From: Spirosoma fluviale
GTDB taxonomy: Bacteria > Bacteroidota > Bacteroidia > Cytophagales > Cyclobacteriaceae
Direction: 5' to 3'
Length of the DNA: 33,134 bases
Assembly: GCA_945901615.1 (NCBI GenBank)
Contig: CAMDLI010000013.1
Location: 1-33,134, forward strand
Below the pieces are notes generated by a model. The model was given only the letters and a program-made list of their open reading frames with translations. It had not been told where the DNA came from and made no database searches. Below are positions 15,110-24,061 of this stretch, piece by piece. The first letter of the stretch is position 1, and every line of letters begins with the position of its first letter. The position numbers and the translations under genes are program-made.

Positions 15110-15927
15110 TATCAAGGGATTTATTTGACTTAAAAGAAACGAAAATTCTATTTTCTGGTGCTACTGGGGTACTTGGAGCAAGCATGGCCCTCTACCTAGC
15201 GCAGCAAGGGGCTGAACTATTGATTTTGGGACGAACATCTGAGAAGGTAAATGCCTTGCGGGATCAAATCATCGCCGAAGGAGGCAAAGCTTCGGGTTAT
15301 TGTGCAGACGTAACCGAGGAAGAGTCCCTGACAAAAGTCAAACTGCTCATCGAGTCTCAGCATGGATCTGTAGCTGTTTTGATCAATGCTGCTGGAGGAA
15401 ATATGCCAGGTGCGGTGATTCGACCCGAGCAAACCTTTTTGGACCTCAATAGCGATGCTTTGCGGCAGGTGATGGACCTCAATTATTTGGGCACCGTCTT
15501 TCCTATCAAGGTATTTCTTCCCTTACTCCTAAAAAACGGAGGAGGTAACATCCTTAATTTCAGTTCCATGGCAGCCAGCAGACCCATGACACGGGTGATG
15601 GGCTATGCCTCAGCCAAAGCTGCCATCGACAACCTCACCAAATGGCTTGCCGTCGAACTTGCTTCCAAGCATGGTTCAAATTTTCGTGTCAATGCCTTGG
15701 CACCAGGTTTTTTCCTAACCGAACAAAACAGAACGCTGCTCACTCAGGAGGATGGAAGCCTAACGCAACGCGGCACACAGATAATTAGCCATACCCCAAT
15801 GAACCGATTTGGACACCCTGATGATCTATTGGGCGCCTTGCATTGGCTTTGCAGTGATGCTTCCAAGTTTGTCACAGGCACTACCGTGGCTGTAGATGGA
15901 GGCTTTAGTGCCTACTCTGGAGTTTAA
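15106..15927 (+). CDS. uxuB: SDR-family D-mannonate (fructuronate) oxidoreductase
   Basis: A 273-residue classical short-chain dehydrogenase. The cofactor-binding motif is GATGVLGASMALYLA, NAAGGNMPG is the structural motif, and catalytic residues are Ser in NFSSMAA with Tyr/Lys in YASAKAAI. The C-terminus ends with the standard VTGTTVAVDGGFSAYSGV. The position between uxaC (4-base overlap) and uxuA indicates reduction of D-fructuronate to D-mannonate. E. coli UxuB belongs to a different, larger polyol-dehydrogenase family, whereas Bacillus subtilis uses an SDR-type enzyme (UxuB/YjmF) in the same role. The symbol therefore rests on context plus family, not on similarity to the E. coli protein. 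Confidence 0.85.
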   Translation: MISRDLFDLKETKILFSGATGVLGASMALYLAQQGAELLILGRTSEKVNALRDQIIAEGGKASGYCADVTEEESLTKVKLLIESQHGSVAVLINAAGGNMPGAVIRPEQTFLDLNSDALRQVMDLNYLGTVFPIKVFLPLLLKNGGGNILNFSSMAASRPMTRVMGYASAKAAIDNLTKWLAVELASKHGSNFRVNALAPGFFLTEQNRTLLTQEDGSLTQRGTQIISHTPMNRFGHPDDLLGALHWLCSDASKFVTGTTVAVDGGFSAYSGV

Positions 15928-16003
15928 GAGATGGCTCTTCTGCTCTCAAATGAGATTAGCTTAAAGCAACTGATTCAATTACTACTAACCCAATAAAAAT
16001 AGT

Positions 16004-17185
16004 ATGGCCTATAAAATGGAACAAACCATGCGCTGGTATGGACCCAAGGATCCAGTGAGCCTTCAAGATATCCGTCAGTCGGGTGCCACTGGAGTGGTCA
16101 CTGCGCTACACCATATCCCCAATGGAGAAATTTGGTCTAGAGCAGAAATTAGTATTCGAAAAAAGACAATCGAGGAAGCTGGTCTAACTTGGTCTGTCGT
16201 CGAGTCGGTACCTGTTCACGAACAGATAAAAACAAGGTCTGGCAACTATCTCCAACTAATCGAAAACTACAAGCAAACGCTACGAAACCTGGCTGATAAG
16301 GGGGTGTATACCGTTTGTTACAACTTTATGCCGATTTTGGATTGGACACGTACCAACCTAGAATACCAGCTCCCTAACGGTGCCAAGGCCTTACTTTATG
16401 AGAAAAAGGCAGTGATTGCCTTTGACCTATTCATTTTGCAACGGCCTGAAGCACGACAAGAATACAGTCCAGAAGAAATTGCTGCTACCGAAACCTACTA
16501 CCAGAATCTTAGCCCAGAATCCAAGCAGCTCATTTTGGACAATATCCTCAAGGGCCTTCCAGGCTCAGAAATTGGCTATACCCTGGAGGAATTTCGCGAA
16601 ATGCTCAAAACATATTCCGGAATCGATGCAAAACAGCTTGCAGAACACCTGCGTCTATTTTTAGATGCCATCAGCCCAGTAGCAGAAGAAGTAGGATGCT
16701 TTCTTTGCATCCATCCAGACGATCCACCCTTTTCCTTGTATGGCTTGCCACGCGTAGTGAGCACAGCGGCAGATGCCAGACGAATCCTGAGCCAAACTCC
16801 CAGCCTACACAATGGCCTAACCTTCTGCACAGGAAGCTATGGGGTACGAACTGATAATGATTTACCCGCTATGGTTCGCGAGTTTGGAGAGCGCATCCAT
16901 TTTCTCCATTTGCGAAGCACCCGAAGAGATGCCGAAGGAAACTTCTACGAAGACAACCATCTGGACGGCAATGTAGACATGGTTGCCGTGATTCAGGAGA
17001 TTTTGATTTGGCAGGAGAAACGCAAAAAACAAATCCCCATGCGCCCAGACCATGGACACCAGCTTTTGGATGACTTACACAAGAAAACAGCAAATCCAGG
17101 CTACACCGCCATTGGCAGACTGAAAGGCCTAGCCGAACTCCGAGGAGTAGAAGAAGCATTGGTTTGGGTGTCAAACAAAAAATAA
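16004..17185 (+). CDS. uxuA: D-mannonate dehydratase
   Basis: A 393-residue mannonate dehydratase of the xylose-isomerase-like TIM-barrel UxuA family, at the usual length of about 390-400. It removes water from D-mannonate to give 2-keto-3-deoxy-D-gluconate. Recognisable blocks are [66 protein letters not shown] and the C-terminal [12 protein letters not shown] with a metal-binding His. Met6 at 16019 is an alternative start, since the conserved region begins there. The gap of 76 bases after uxuB is short enough for one operon. KDG kinase, aldolase and a hexuronate transporter are absent and must lie elsewhere. Confidence 0.95.
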   Translation: MAYKMEQTMRWYGPKDPVSLQDIRQSGATGVVTALHHIPNGEIWSRAEISIRKKTIEEAGLTWSVVESVPVHEQIKTRSGNYLQLIENYKQTLRNLADKGVYTVCYNFMPILDWTRTNLEYQLPNGAKALLYEKKAVIAFDLFILQRPEARQEYSPEEIAATETYYQNLSPESKQLILDNILKGLPGSEIGYTLEEFREMLKTYSGIDAKQLAEHLRLFLDAISPVAEEVGCFLCIHPDDPPFSLYGLPRVVSTAADARRILSQTPSLHNGLTFCTGSYGVRTDNDLPAMVREFGERIHFLHLRSTRRDAEGNFYEDNHLDGNVDMVAVIQEILIWQEKRKKQIPMRPDHGHQLLDDLHKKTANPGYTAIGRLKGLAELRGVEEALVWVSNKK

Positions 17186-17263
17186 GTGGCCTTTCCTTAA
17201 GACGTAGATATTGGAGGAAATCCAGCAAAAATAATCCGTTATTTGAGTTCCAAAGAATAAATC

Positions 17264-19045
17264 ATGGCTACCTACTATTCCAAGAGAGACCTCCATTTTC
17301 AACTTTTTGAAAATCAAAACTGCCTGGAGCTTACTCAGTACCCCTATTTTTCAGATCATTCCAAAGAGACCTTTACCCTAGTTCTGGATGCAGCAGAGCA
17401 GATTGCAGAGAAGTCCCTGTATCCTATTTTCAAGGAAATGGACCGAAATGAACCCCAACTGGAAAATGGGATCGTCAAGGTACATCCCAAGATGCGTGAA
17501 ATCATCCGACAATTTGGTGCTGATGGATGGATCAATGCCATCTTCCCCTACGAAGAGGGAGGGCAACAACTGCCTTGGACGATCCATCTTTCTGCTGGAT
17601 TTATATTACAGGCAGCCAATTACTCTGCAAGTGTTTTTCCTTTTCTGACTACTGGAGCTGCAAATTTGATTCGAACCTTCGGATCCACCGAACTTCGTGA
17701 CAGGTTCACTCCTAAAATGTACAGCGGGGAATGGCAAGGAACCATGGCACTAACCGAACCGGATGCTGGCAGCTCCCTGTCTGATTTATCTACCCTGGCA
17801 GTTCCCACTGCTAAAGAAGGAGTTTATTCGATCAGTGGTCAAAAAATCTACATCTCTGCAGGCGATCACGATGCCTGTGACAACATCATTCATTTGATGC
17901 TTGCCCGAATACAAGGTGCTCCAGCTGGTACAAAGGGCATCTCCTTATTTGTGGTTCCCAAAACCCGAATAGACGGAACCCCAAATGATGTACTCACCCA
18001 AGGCATCTACCACAAGATGGGATACAAGGGTGCTCCCATTGTACACTTGATGATGGGAACTGAGTCTTCCTGTGAAGGATACCTCGTAGGTGAAGCCCAC
18101 CAGGGCCTCAAATACATGTTCCAGATGATGAATGAGGCGAGACTTGGAATTGGAATGAATGCCACAGCCATTGCTACGGCGGCATTTCATGCATCCTTAG
18201 GCTATGCCAAAGTCCGTCCTCAAGGGAGAAGCCTCACCGATCGGGAGCCCAACCGGCCTCAAGTACCCATCATCCAACATGCAGATGTCAAACGCATGCT
18301 TTTGGTCCAAAAAAGTATCACTGAAGGTTCTCTATCCCTACTTGTGTTTTGTGGACTTCTTGGAGATAAACTTTCACAGGAAACTGATCCGGTAAAGAAA
18401 GGAGAACTGGAAGCATTGTTGGACCTATTGATCCCAATCGCCAAAACCTATCCATCCGAAATGGGGCTGCAAAGTACCTCTATGGCCATTCAGGTGCTTG
18501 GAGGTGCAGGTTACACCACTGATTTTCCCGTAGAGCAATACTACCGGGAAGCCCGAATCCATCCCATTCATGAGGGTACCACCGGCATTCATGGACTAGA
18601 CTTGTTGGGTAGAAAATTACTTCTCCATGAAGGATTGGGTTGGAAAATGCTTCAAAAAGAACTTGAAACAACGATTCGAGAATCAAAAAATCTACCAGAC
18701 CTAGCTGACCTGACTCATGCATTTGAAAAATATTGCAACGGATTTACAGAAGGAACAGCACAAATTTTGTTCAAACGAAATCAAGGTCCTGACTACTTCT
18801 TAGCTGATGCTACCCTCTTTTTGGAAGGTGCTGGAATTCTCTGCATGGGTTGGATGTGGCTCAAGCAAGCCATCACGGCCCAGCGGGCATTGGATTTGGG
18901 AACAATGGAACAAGATTTCCATTTAGGGAAAATTGAAACCGCACGCTTCACCATGGAATACGAGCTTGTAAAGCTCAAAGGACTGTTGGAACGGTTTGCA
19001 TCAACAAGCTATCCAAGCATAGCCATGAAAACCGAGTGGTTTTAA
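17264..19045 (+). CDS. Acyl-CoA dehydrogenase family protein, large DmdC/FadE-like type
   Basis: A 593-residue flavoprotein, longer than the roughly 380-residue classical enzymes. This size matches the family with an extra C-terminal domain. Recognisable parts are the FAD/substrate segment MALTEPDAGSSLSDL, GQKIYISAGDHD, the helical-domain MMNEARLGIGMNATAIA, and YYREARIHPIHEGTTGIHGLD. The likely catalytic base is Glu437 in that last motif. It should oxidise an acyl-CoA thioester to the enoyl-CoA in the cytoplasm; chain length cannot be read. It starts 78 bases after uxuA on the same strand, but nothing links its chemistry to uronate breakdown. It is probably a neighbouring unit. Confidence 0.9.
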   Translation: MATYYSKRDLHFQLFENQNCLELTQYPYFSDHSKETFTLVLDAAEQIAEKSLYPIFKEMDRNEPQLENGIVKVHPKMREIIRQFGADGWINAIFPYEEGGQQLPWTIHLSAGFILQAANYSASVFPFLTTGAANLIRTFGSTELRDRFTPKMYSGEWQGTMALTEPDAGSSLSDLSTLAVPTAKEGVYSISGQKIYISAGDHDACDNIIHLMLARIQGAPAGTKGISLFVVPKTRIDGTPNDVLTQGIYHKMGYKGAPIVHLMMGTESSCEGYLVGEAHQGLKYMFQMMNEARLGIGMNATAIATAAFHASLGYAKVRPQGRSLTDREPNRPQVPIIQHADVKRMLLVQKSITEGSLSLLVFCGLLGDKLSQETDPVKKGELEALLDLLIPIAKTYPSEMGLQSTSMAIQVLGGAGYTTDFPVEQYYREARIHPIHEGTTGIHGLDLLGRKLLLHEGLGWKMLQKELETTIRESKNLPDLADLTHAFEKYCNGFTEGTAQILFKRNQGPDYFLADATLFLEGAGILCMGWMWLKQAITAQRALDLGTMEQDFHLGKIETARFTMEYELVKLKGLLERFASTSYPSIAMKTEWF

Positions 19046-19147
19046 CTTACTTTTGAAGTGGAATTGGGGAAGCAGATCTTTTGAATTCAGGCTTCCAGCA
19101 TCGTTGCGTAAAAGCTTAGGGGTATTTGTAGTGGAATCGAATTAAAA

Positions 19148-20083
19148 ATGAAAAAAATTTTAGTCACTGGTGGAGCAGGATTTTTGGGGAGTCACCTTTG
19201 CGATAAGCTACTGGCCGAAGGAAATCAGGTCATCTGCTTGGATAATTTTTTTTCAGGGCACAAAAGAAACATCGCACACCTAATTCCATTGCCCAACTTT
19301 GAGTTACTCGTTCAGGATGTAACGAGCCCAATTCAGCTATCGGTAGACGAAATTTACAATTTAGCATGCCCTGCCTCCCCCCGCTTATACCAAAGTTTCC
19401 CAATAGAAACTTTTAAAACTTCCATTTTAGGAGCATTAAACCTACTTGAACTCGCTAAAAAAACGGGGGCAAAGATTTTTCAAGCTTCTACTTCAGAAGT
19501 TTACGGAGACCCACAGCTACATCCTCAGTCGGAATCTTACTTTGGAAATGTGAATCCAATAGGACCTCGGGCCTGTTATGACGAGGGAAAACGAGGGGCA
19601 GAAACCTTGTTTTTTGATTACCATCGGCAGCACCAAGTGGAAATCAAGGTCATGCGTATTTTTAATACCTATGGCCCGCGCATGAGTGCCACGGATGGAC
19701 GGGTAGTGTCCAACCTAATCCTACAAGCATTGCAAGGGGAAGCGCTTACGGTAGTTGGCGATGGAAACCAAACGCGCTCCTTTTGTTTCGTTGACGATAC
19801 CGTTGACGCGATGTGGCGACTAATGAATAGCACCCGTACGCTCACAGGTCCAATCAATGTGGGCAATCCCTCAGAGTGCACCATTTTGGACTTGGCTAGC
19901 TTAATCCTTGACTTGACAGGCAGCAAAAGCCAGCTTACTTTTTTACCAGCTACTGCGGACGACCCTTTACGGAGACAGCCCTTAGTAGATTTGGCGAAAA
20001 ATGAACTTTCTTGGACTCCAAGCGTATCCTTGAAAGATGGGCTGATTCAAACCATTGCTTATTTTGAAAAGATCTTAAATTAA
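19148..20083 (+). CDS. NAD-dependent epimerase/dehydratase, UDP-glucuronate decarboxylase-like
   Basis: A 311-residue extended SDR. It has [15 protein letters not shown] for NAD binding, [13 protein letters not shown], the TSEVYGDP motif, catalytic Tyr/Lys in [11 protein letters not shown], and [11 protein letters not shown]. The ACPASP and YDEGKR motifs are characteristic of UDP-xylose synthase (UDP-glucuronate decarboxylase), which makes UDP-xylose from UDP-glucuronate for polysaccharide synthesis. A dTDP-glucose dehydratase or UDP-galacturonate-type enzyme is less likely because of those motifs. The preceding gap is 102 bases, so it may be a separate unit. A link to the upstream glucuronate genes is by product name only: one uses free glucuronate, the other the UDP form. 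Confidence 0.88.
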   Translation: MKKILVTGGAGFLGSHLCDKLLAEGNQVICLDNFFSGHKRNIAHLIPLPNFELLVQDVTSPIQLSVDEIYNLACPASPRLYQSFPIETFKTSILGALNLLELAKKTGAKIFQASTSEVYGDPQLHPQSESYFGNVNPIGPRACYDEGKRGAETLFFDYHRQHQVEIKVMRIFNTYGPRMSATDGRVVSNLILQALQGEALTVVGDGNQTRSFCFVDDTVDAMWRLMNSTRTLTGPINVGNPSECTILDLASLILDLTGSKSQLTFLPATADDPLRRQPLVDLAKNELSWTPSVSLKDGLIQTIAYFEKILN

Positions 20084-20133
20084 AAATTTAGCTTCACTAT
20101 CATTTAATCTAGTGGGTCTAGCCTAAAAAAAAG

Positions 20134-20141
20134 TATTTTTG
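20134..20141 (+). promoter_or_regulatory. Candidate -7 box TATTTTTG for the TerC-family gene
   Basis: Exact match to the Bacteroidota TAnnTTTG -7 element, 31 bases upstream of the ATG at 20173, followed by GC as is common. No clear TTTG/TTG -33 element sits at the usual spacing, so confidence is limited. Confidence 0.45.
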
Positions 20142-20172
20142 CAAACACAAAAAAGTTTACCAAACCCCAAAC

Positions 20173-21192
20173 ATGGATAATTCAATAAGTCATCCTGATA
20201 ATTTAATCGATCATCCTGGCATCATTATCGGATTTACAATAGTCGTAATTTTTATGCTGCTGCTCGATTTGGGCATCTTCAATAAAAAGAATCACATCAT
20301 ATCGAATCAGGAAGCAGCAATCTGGTCAATAGTCTGGATAGGTCTCTCCATGATTTTCAGTGTTTTTATCTACATCGTTACAGCTGAGGCCTCAGGATTA
20401 GAAAAGTTCTCTCAGTATCAAGCAGCTTATTGGATAGAAAAAGCACTTTCTGTAGATAATTTATTCGTATTCATTTTGGTCTTTGGCTATTTCAATGTTC
20501 CTAGAGAGCTCCACCACAAAGTGCTTTTTTGGGGAATTATTGGCGCTTTACTCATGCGAGCAATCTTTATTTTTGCAGGAGTAGGACTCATTAACTTGAC
20601 CTTTTTGCCAGAAATGAACCTGTTTGGTCAGGATGTAAAAATCAATGCAGTATTGACCATTTTTGGATTCTTTCTAATCTATGCAGGCATCAAATCCTGG
20701 TTTGCAGATGACAAAGACGACCACGAAAAAGATTTTAGCAAAAGCCCCGGTGCTCAGCTAATTCACAAACTATTTAAGGTAAGTAAGGAATACAATGGTG
20801 GGAAATTTTTCACCATCGAAAATGGAGTTAAAATGGCTACCCCTCTCCTAGTAGTAGTCGCTGTAATCGAGTTTACAGACTTAATTTTTGCAGTGGATTC
20901 TATCCCTGCCATTTTTGCCATTGCACCGGATGATCCCTTCATTCTCTACACGTCTAACATCTTTGCAATTCTCGGCTTACGGTCTTTGTATTTTCTTTTG
21001 GCAAATTTCATTCACATGTTTAGCCGATTGAAATTTGGCTTGGCTATTATTTTGTCCTTCATTGGCTTCAAAATGATTATAGCTCCCTTCTACCACATCT
21101 CTTCCCCACTTTCCCTTTCAGTGGTAGGCAGTATTTTAATCCTGTCAGTAGCGGCATCCATACTCTTTCCGATCAAGGAATCGGCAAAATAA
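20173..21192 (+). CDS. TerC/Alx-family integral membrane protein
   Basis: A 339-residue polytopic membrane protein with about eight to nine hydrophobic segments. The family's two conserved acidic segments are present: WIEKALSVDNLFVFILVFGY and VIEFTDLIFAVDSIPAIFAI. A cytoplasmic loop rich in Lys/Asp (DDKDDHEKDFSKS) lies between them. Members such as Alx and MeeY/TerC are implicated in Mn2+ export and in metallating exported proteins, so this is probably a metal transporter or chaperone-type protein. It is unlinked to other tellurite-resistance genes, so the ter name should not be read as phenotype. It ends against a bidirectional terminator shared with the convergent decarboxylase gene. Confidence 0.93.
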   Translation: MDNSISHPDNLIDHPGIIIGFTIVVIFMLLLDLGIFNKKNHIISNQEAAIWSIVWIGLSMIFSVFIYIVTAEASGLEKFSQYQAAYWIEKALSVDNLFVFILVFGYFNVPRELHHKVLFWGIIGALLMRAIFIFAGVGLINLTFLPEMNLFGQDVKINAVLTIFGFFLIYAGIKSWFADDKDDHEKDFSKSPGAQLIHKLFKVSKEYNGGKFFTIENGVKMATPLLVVVAVIEFTDLIFAVDSIPAIFAIAPDDPFILYTSNIFAILGLRSLYFLLANFIHMFSRLKFGLAIILSFIGFKMIIAPFYHISSPLSLSVVGSILILSVAASILFPIKESAK

Positions 21193-21196
21193 GCAC

Positions 21197-21229
21197 AAAA
21201 AAAGACCGCCGAAGCGGCCTTTTTTTTTA
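21197..21229. terminator. Bidirectional terminator between the TerC-family and decarboxylase genes
   Basis: GACCGCcgaaGCGGCC hairpin (one A-C mismatch) preceded by A7 and followed by a run of T. It serves the plus-strand gene ending at 21192. Read on the minus strand, its A-run becomes the T-run for the gene ending at 21227. Confidence 0.8.
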
Positions 21230-22615
21230 GTACCCTAGGATCTTTAGCATATTTTCCTCTTTCTGATCCTCAGCAAACAGCCAGTGTCGAACTTCGCCCG
21301 ATTTATCTCGATCGATTAGCACGTGTTTGGGTGCTGGGATTAAGCAATGTTGTATCCCCCCGTAACCACCTAAGGATTCTTGGTAGGCGCCCGTATGGAA
21401 AAAGCCGATGTATTGCTTCTTCTTCTCTTCAATTTTAGGCAAGTAGATATTGAATTGGTGCGCTTCTGAATTGTAATAGTCCATGCTATCACAAGTCAAG
21501 CCGCCCAAGGAGATGTTGTGATACTCTTCCTCCCAGTTATTTACAGCGAGCATGATGTATTTCTGGTTGAGTCCCCAGCTATCAGGCAATTGCGTGATGA
21601 AGGAACCATCAATCATGTACCACAATTCCTTGTCGTTCTGAAGTTTTTCCTCCAAGATGGAATAAAGCACTGCTCCGCTCTCTCCAACAGTGTAGCTTCC
21701 AAATTCGGTAAAGATATTCGGTTCAGTGGTGTTGTTTTTGGCACACATCCATTTGATATTCTTGACAATTTGATCTGCCATGTACTGGTAATCGTAGTCA
21801 AAAAAGACATTGGTTTTTATAGGCCAACCCCCTCCGATATCCATGGAATCCAAGCTAGGAGCTACCCGCTTCAGCTCTACGTATTTTTGAATGAAACGAG
21901 TCAATTCAGACCAATAATAGGCCGTGTCCTTGATGCCTGAATTGATAAAAAAGTGAAGCATTTTGAGGCTCACCTGTGGATTATTCTTGATTTTCTCCTC
22001 ATACAAGGAGATAATATCGTTGTAGCGAACTCCCAAGCGAGAGGTATAAAATCCAAATTTGGGTTCTTCATCTGAAGCAATTCGAATTCCTACCTGAAAA
22101 GGAACGGTGACATGTTCCAAGTAATAATCTATTTCAGTAAGGTTGTCCAAGATCGGGATGCAATTGACAAAGCCATCATTGAGTAGCTCAGAGATGTACT
22201 GCTTGTATTTCTCTCGCTTAAAGCCATTGCAAATGATATAGGTATCCTTCCGGATTTTTCCTTTGGCATACAAGCTTCGCACCAAAGGAATATCGAAGGT
22301 GGAGGAAGTCTCGATGTGAATGTCATTTTTTAAAGCCTCATCTAGCACAAAGCTGAAGTGCGAAGATTTGGTGCAATAGCAATAGGTATACTTCCCCTGG
22401 TAGTTGTGCGTCTTCATCGCATTCCCGAAGAAGGTCTTCGCATGCTGAATGTTTTCCGAAATTTTAGGCAGGTAGGTAAGCTTCAATGGAGTACCATAGG
22501 TTTCTATGATCTCCATCAAGTTGACTCCGTTGAAGTAAAGCTGCTTGTCTTCCACCGTAAACTCTTTGGTTGGAAAATCAAAGGTTTGCTGAATCAAATC
22601 GATGTATCTATTCAT
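21227..22615 (-). CDS. Biosynthetic arginine decarboxylase, PLP fold type III
   Basis: A 462-residue alanine-racemase-fold PLP decarboxylase of the compact type found in Bacteroidota; E. coli SpeA is about 650 residues. The PLP lysine is expected at Lys83 in CYCTKSSHF, replacing the usual YAxKAN. The phosphate-binding motif is MDIGGGWPIKT, and HFFINSGIKD and GSYTVGESGA are further cofactor contacts. The reaction would give agmatine plus CO2 for polyamine synthesis. The divergent arginase/agmatinase-family gene 295 bases away supports arginine chemistry. A possible minus-strand promoter is AATTTTTG (22649-22656) with TTTG 21 bases upstream, one mismatch from consensus. Diaminopimelate or ornithine decarboxylase is less likely on motif grounds. 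Confidence 0.82.
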   Translation of the reverse strand: MNRYIDLIQQTFDFPTKEFTVEDKQLYFNGVNLMEIIETYGTPLKLTYLPKISENIQHAKTFFGNAMKTHNYQGKYTYCYCTKSSHFSFVLDEALKNDIHIETSSTFDIPLVRSLYAKGKIRKDTYIICNGFKREKYKQYISELLNDGFVNCIPILDNLTEIDYYLEHVTVPFQVGIRIASDEEPKFGFYTSRLGVRYNDIISLYEEKIKNNPQVSLKMLHFFINSGIKDTAYYWSELTRFIQKYVELKRVAPSLDSMDIGGGWPIKTNVFFDYDYQYMADQIVKNIKWMCAKNNTTEPNIFTEFGSYTVGESGAVLYSILEEKLQNDKELWYMIDGSFITQLPDSWGLNQKYIMLAVNNWEEEYHNISLGGLTCDSMDYYNSEAHQFNIYLPKIEEKKKQYIGFFHTGAYQESLGGYGGIQHCLIPAPKHVLIDRDKSGEVRHWLFAEDQKEENMLKILGY

Positions 22616-22909
22616 CTACCAAAATGGGCTAAGGATTGTAATAAGGCTGCAAAAATTGCGCTTTTATTGACGCTTACCAAAGTTTTGAACCACAAATTCT
22701 TAGCCTATTTTTAATTTTAAAAATGGACATCTTTTGACGTAGGGCAAAACAGCTAAAAACTTCAATTGAGTTTGGCAAATTTTAAAAATACCAACTAACT
22801 ATTCGCGAAGTTCTGAAGAAAACAAAATAGTTTAGGATTCAGAAATCTACGCTTATTTCGGGCATTTCTGTAGATTTACAAACAGAAGAAAACCCAACTA
22901 TCCATAGCG

Positions 22910-23860
22910 ATGAGAAAGATTAAATTGGTAGAAGTTCGTTCAGAAATTGCTGCCGGCACCCGAGGTGCAAGCCTAGGAGTGGATGCACTTAAGATTGCCA
23001 GCCTAGACAAAAAGTCAAATTTTTTCTCCCAATTCGAACCCATCAGCGTACCCGATGCTAATAATTTCCTGTGGAAGGGAAACAATCATCCTTTTGCCAA
23101 CTACATTGATGGAGTATATCAGGTAGTTAAAAATGTAGCCTCTACCATTGAGTCCCTCCGGTTGGAAAAGAAATTTCCCATAGTGCTTGCAGGTGACCAT
23201 AGTACTGCTGCAGGTACTATCATGGGCATCAAAGGAGCCCATCCAGACAAGCGCCTAGGCGTGATTTGGATCGATGCACATGCGGATCTGCATACCCCCT
23301 ACACCACTCCCTCAGGAAACATGCACGGCATGCCTCTTGCCATGGCTGCACACTTGGATAATCTGGATTGTCAACTCAATCAGCCTTCTCCAGAAACTTG
23401 TGCCTATTGGGATCGAATCAAGAAAATTGGTGGGGATTCCCCAAAAATTGATCCCAAGGATATTGTCTACATTTCGGTACGTGACACGGAGGAACCAGAA
23501 GAATCACTAATTGCGAAGTTTGGTATCCTGAATTTCACCACCGATATCGTACGGCAAATTGGAGTTTTTGAAGTTGCCAAACGTGCAATGGAACATCTAA
23601 AGGATTGTGATCAGTTGTATATTTCCTTCGATGTAGATAGCCTAGACCCTTCCATATCACTTGGAACAGGAACTCCTGTACCCAATGGTTTGACTGTGGA
23701 AGAAGCCATCCAACTGAATGCTGAACTCATCAAGGATAAGCGCGTTTGCTGCTGGGAGATTGTGGAAGTAAACCCAACCCTTGACAGTGAAAATACAATG
23801 GCAGAAATTGCATTTGAAGTACTGGAGATTACAACAAAATCGTTGGTAAATCATTTTTAA
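22910..23860 (+). CDS. Arginase/agmatinase-family ureohydrolase, arginase-like loop
   Basis: A 316-residue binuclear Mn ureohydrolase. All six metal ligands are visible: His97 (GDHST), Asp122, His124, Asp126 (DAHADLH), Asp241 and Asp243 (SFDVDS). The loop after the metal motif (TPYTTPSGNMHGMPLA, Ser135, Asn137, His139) has the same spacing as human arginase I, whose Ser137/Asn139/His141 recognise the alpha-amino acid part of arginine. This favours arginase (arginine to ornithine plus urea). Against this, the divergent neighbour is arginine decarboxylase, whose product agmatine would need an agmatinase. The human Asn130 position is His128 here. Its promoter should lie in the 294-base gap; TAGATTTA at 22871-22878 is a one-mismatch -7 box. 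Confidence 0.85.
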   Translation: MRKIKLVEVRSEIAAGTRGASLGVDALKIASLDKKSNFFSQFEPISVPDANNFLWKGNNHPFANYIDGVYQVVKNVASTIESLRLEKKFPIVLAGDHSTAAGTIMGIKGAHPDKRLGVIWIDAHADLHTPYTTPSGNMHGMPLAMAAHLDNLDCQLNQPSPETCAYWDRIKKIGGDSPKIDPKDIVYISVRDTEEPEESLIAKFGILNFTTDIVRQIGVFEVAKRAMEHLKDCDQLYISFDVDSLDPSISLGTGTPVPNGLTVEEAIQLNAELIKDKRVCCWEIVEVNPTLDSENTMAEIAFEVLEITTKSLVNHF

Positions 23861-23971
23861 AACCATAAAAAGTAAGTTTTGAAGCAGTCAATTGCGTACA
23901 GTCAAACAAGCCAGCTCAGACTTTTTTTTGTTATTATGTACAGTGGTGCCTCATATTACAAGAAGCCGTCT

Positions 23972-23979
23972 TAAATTTG
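23972..23979 (+). promoter_or_regulatory. Candidate -7 box TAAATTTG for the argS operon
   Basis: Exact TAnnTTTG match, 82 bases upstream of the argS start. No TTTG is found at the expected -33 spacing; the nearest, in the T-run at about 23928, is too far away. It would give a leader of roughly 75 bases in the 201-base gap after the ureohydrolase gene. Confidence 0.4.
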
Positions 23980-24061
23980 TTACACCACAGCAAAAGGAAT
24001 GCTGCTCCAAGATTTTAGAGTTGGATAGCTAACAAACTTTCGCTGGGTAAACCTCGATACC

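Noticed and set aside
15106-20083. A single pathway joining uxuB/uxuA with the UDP-glucuronate decarboxylase-like gene
   Set aside because: One set breaks down free glucuronate and the other uses the UDP-activated form for synthesis. Gaps and the intervening acyl-CoA dehydrogenase gene argue for simple proximity.
20173-21192. Tellurite-resistance island
   Set aside because: Only a lone TerC-family gene is present, with no terA/B/D/Z genes; the family is widespread in metal homeostasis.
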